Below the pieces are notes generated by a model that saw only the letters and a program-made list of their open reading frames with translations, searched no databases and was not told the DNA's origin. Below are positions 10,787 through 12,132 of a stretch of 12,132 nucleotides of DNA, piece after piece (within the stretch, counting starts at the first letter, position 1; every line of letters begins with the position of its first letter). This DNA comes from JBBTQZ01 sp038065435 (lineage in GTDB: Bacteria > Patescibacteriota > Minisyncoccia > Phycocordibacterales > WO2-35-19): the NCBI GenBank assembly GCA_038065435.1, contig JBBTQZ010000058.1:1-12132 (forward strand). Reading direction: 5' to 3'. The position numbers and the translations under genes were made by a program.

Positions 10787-11128
10787 TTATTGTTTCTCTG
10801 TACTTAATAGGTGGGGGAAAATTGAGGCAAGCATAGTCCAGTAAAAAATGAGGTAGATAGAAATAAATGAAGGTGGTGGATCATCTTTTAAAAAATTAAT
10901 CTGGGGCAGGCCCAAAGGGCCTATCAAAACAATTTTGATAGGCAAGATAATTCTAGACAGAGCACTCTTCCAAGCTACTTGCGAATCGCTACCAGTTCTG
11001 AGGACAGAGTCGGGGTATTTGGGAAATCCTCGAGGACCAGTGGTTCCCAAAAGGGTGGTCGTGATAAAAAGAAAAGCGAACCCAGAAATGAAGAAAAGGA
11101 TAACGAATTTTTTCTTTGAAATGTTCAC
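10787..11128 (-). CDS. Hypothetical membrane protein
   Basis: A 113-residue protein that I do not recognise. Hydrophobic helices lie at about 8-27 and 88-106, with a weaker hydrophobic, Pro/Gly-containing segment at 58-75 (SRIILPIKIVLIGPLGLP) and the motif KDDPPPSF (81-88) before the last helix. The start is GTG, 10 nt after the stop of the upstream NIPSNAP-like gene, so the two are probably cotranscribed. The only ribosome-site candidate is a weak AGAG. The coding sequence carries two unusually good inverted repeats, at 10909-10942 and 11018-11051. Confidence 0.6.
   Translation of the reverse strand: MNISKKKFVILFFISGFAFLFITTTLLGTTGPRGFPKYPDSVLRTGSDSQVAWKSALSRIILPIKIVLIGPLGLPQINFLKDDPPPSFISIYLIFYWTMLASIFPHLLSTEKQ
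10909..10942. repeat. Two overlapping perfect hairpins in a coding region
   Basis: GGCCC-AAA-GGGCC (10909-10921) overlaps CCTATCAAAA-CAA-TTTTGATAGG (10920-10942), a perfect 10-bp stem with a 3-nt loop. The longer one encodes PIKIVLIG of the 113-residue protein. Confidence 0.75.
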
Positions 11129-11138
11129 AAATTTTTCT

Positions 11139-11432
11139 CTACCACACGCGGTAAATTTCGCGCGAGCCGGTTTGATACATTTCGGTGTAGTTTGCCATTT
11201 TGGCGAATTTCTTTTTCATCTGTGGAGTCGGATTTATATATCCTTCCATGAACTTCTCATAAGCAGAGAGGCTGGTGAATTTGCTCACCATCACCACTTT
11301 GTTGTATTGCCCTGTCATGTCGGTCATGATGTTGACGAGCTCCTTCTCGCTCCGCATCATTTCCTTGAACATTTTGGCAACCTTGGAAGCATTGCCCGGA
11401 TTGCATATAAAAGTGTCGTGTACAATAATCAT
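11139..11432 (-). CDS. NIPSNAP/ABM-like dimeric alpha-beta barrel protein
   Basis: A 97-residue protein whose pattern fits the ferredoxin-like dimeric alpha-beta barrel families. The first strand MIIVHDTFIC is followed by a helix GNASKVAKMFKEMM. Next come VVMVSKFTSLSAYEKFMEGY (strand then helix), MKKKFAKMANYTEMY and the final strand GSREIYRVW, typical of NIPSNAP or antibiotic-biosynthesis-monooxygenase-like proteins. These include stress-related oxygenases and many of unknown function; no catalytic residues can be assigned here. A promoter candidate lies 74 nt upstream. There is no SD. It is probably cotranscribed with the 113-residue membrane protein. Confidence 0.65.
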   Translation of the reverse strand: MIIVHDTFICNPGNASKVAKMFKEMMRSEKELVNIMTDMTGQYNKVVMVSKFTSLSAYEKFMEGYINPTPQMKKKFAKMANYTEMYQTGSREIYRVW

Positions 11433-11505
11433 AAATTTACTTTAAATTATTAATAATGAAATCTCAATGAATTATATTCTAAAACTTCATTTTATACCAA
11501 TCCAG

Positions 11506-11533
11506 ATTATAAATATCTTGAATCAACATCCAA
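11506..11533 (-). promoter_or_regulatory. Promoter candidate for the NIPSNAP-like gene
   Basis: On the minus strand: TTGGAT (11533-11528), 16-nt spacer, TATAAT (11511-11506). A second TATAAT lies at 11476-11471 with TTGGTA 18 nt before it, so tandem starts are possible. The region between the two genes (11433-11562) is AT-rich and holds nothing else I can identify. Confidence 0.4.
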
Positions 11534-11562
11534 CACCATTGTTTCTATCTCATGAGCTATAA

Positions 11563-12132
11563 TTAAAATTCTTTTATATCTCCTTCTACCATGGCGACAA
11601 ATTCAATACCATAATTAGGAAGAAGTTTTGTTGGTAATGTATGGGCGGAACCAAAGCGAGTGCCGTCGTGAACTGGGAAAGCAATTTTGGGCTTAAGGAG
11701 AATTGCATAATCTATAGCTTCGCCAATTTTCATCCATGGGCCTGATACAGGTAAGGCTAGTATTTCAACTGTTTGTTTTGGGTCAGTAAAAGCATCTCCT
11801 GGATACCAGAGTCTTCCGTCAATAAAAAATCCCATATTAGATGATAGGGGTATATCACTGTGCATTTGAGCATGTTTTTCTCCAATACATACCACGGTAA
11901 CTTCTCCTAATAGAACTTTTTCACTGTCACCTATTTTCTTGTGTTCAATGTTCTCTTGAGTCAATAAATCACTCACTGAGTTATTAGTATAGATTAAAAC
12001 ACTAGGATTTTTATCCAAAATAATTTTTAGAGATTCTATATGATAGTGATCCTGATGTTCGTGAGTAAAGAGAATGAAATCTATATTTTCTAATTTTGAA
12101 TGAGCTTCTACTGTATAGCTCCCGGGGTCAGT
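11563..12132 (-). CDS. Metallo-beta-lactamase-fold hydrolase, C-terminal part
   Basis: The reading frame runs open to the window edge, giving 189 residues of the C-terminal part of a larger protein; the start is outside. The metal site is visible, counted from the edge: THEHQDHYH (23-31, the HxHxDH motif), a candidate His at 87 or 91 (GEKHAQMHSDIP), YPGDAF with D113, and PVHDG with H155. The opening DPG and the compact size fit UlaG-like / UPF0173-type Zn hydrolases rather than true beta-lactamases; the substrate is unknown. An internal TTG at 12018 could be mistaken for the start, but it would cut off the HxHxDH motif. The AT-rich composition matches its neighbours. Confidence 0.88.
   Translation of the reverse strand, partial: TDPGSYTVEAHSKLENIDFILFTHEHQDHYHIESLKIILDKNPSVLIYTNNSVSDLLTQENIEHKKIGDSEKVLLGEVTVVCIGEKHAQMHSDIPLSSNMGFFIDGRLWYPGDAFTDPKQTVEILALPVSGPWMKIGEAIDYAILLKPKIAFPVHDGTRFGSAHTLPTKLLPNYGIEFVAMVEGDIKEF

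Noticed and set aside
10653..10844. Plus-strand 63-codon frame starting TTG near 10653.
   Set aside because: Aromatic/Cys-rich, irregular composition with no start signal. The other frame from 10613 gives the more sensible membrane peptide.
10935..11453. Long plus-strand frame of 172 codons.
   Set aside because: It is antisense to two minus-strand genes with better protein features; the His-rich product is typical of a shadow frame.
1..12132. tRNA genes, rRNA, CRISPR arrays, insertion sequences and origins.
   Set aside because: I looked on both strands and found no cloverleaf, no regularly spaced direct repeats, no transposase and no DnaA-box cluster.

Overview
The window looks like a scaffold from a small-genome bacterium of the Candidate Phyla Radiation, most likely Parcubacteria (Patescibacteria). 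This is inferred from gene content and style: AT-rich housekeeping genes without Shine-Dalgarno (SD) sites, a truncated DprA without an N-terminal SAM domain, a divergent SerRS, many short membrane proteins, and a membrane-anchored Clp-like ATPase. No 16S gene or other decisive marker is present, so the phylum call is an inference. A run of 10 Ns marks a scaffold join inside the dus gene.

Layout. (1) 1-1800, minus strand, clearly GC-richer than the rest: a LysM membrane protein and an exported Gly/Tyr/Arg-tailed protein, each with a recognisable -35/-10 promoter. A strong GC hairpin terminator separates them. (2) 1816-2721, minus: dprA. (3) 2822-7788, plus: serS, an ftsQ-like gene, a small membrane protein and an 803-residue membrane-anchored Clp/Hsp100 ATPase with a degenerate first ATPase domain, closed by a terminator. 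(4) 7857-8112: a self-contained unit with promoter, SD, 40-codon ORF, RNA hairpins and a UUCG-capped terminator; it is either a small protein under RNA control or a structured RNA. (5) 8158-10103, plus: dus (tRNA-dihydrouridine synthase), a 77-residue membrane protein and a bacterial PH-domain membrane protein, probably one operon. (6) 10090-12132, mostly minus: a PAP2 phosphatase converging on and overlapping the PH gene, a possible divergent 45-codon membrane peptide, a 113-residue membrane protein, a NIPSNAP/ABM-like small protein and the C-terminal part of a metallo-beta-lactamase-fold hydrolase that runs off the window.

The genes mix core functions (serine charging, tRNA modification, division, DNA uptake/recombination) with envelope proteins of unknown role. 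The most interesting signals lie in and between the genes. Short palindromic elements sit in frame inside dus, dprA and PAP2, and a relative of the PAP2 copy lies just before dus, reminiscent of the Rickettsia palindromic elements. The 7857-8112 unit has two mutually exclusive hairpins over its ribosome site. Two styles of gene expression coexist: GC-rich units with full promoters, mostly with SD leaders, and AT-rich genes with TATAAT-like boxes 6 nt from the start codon, which suggests leaderless mRNAs.
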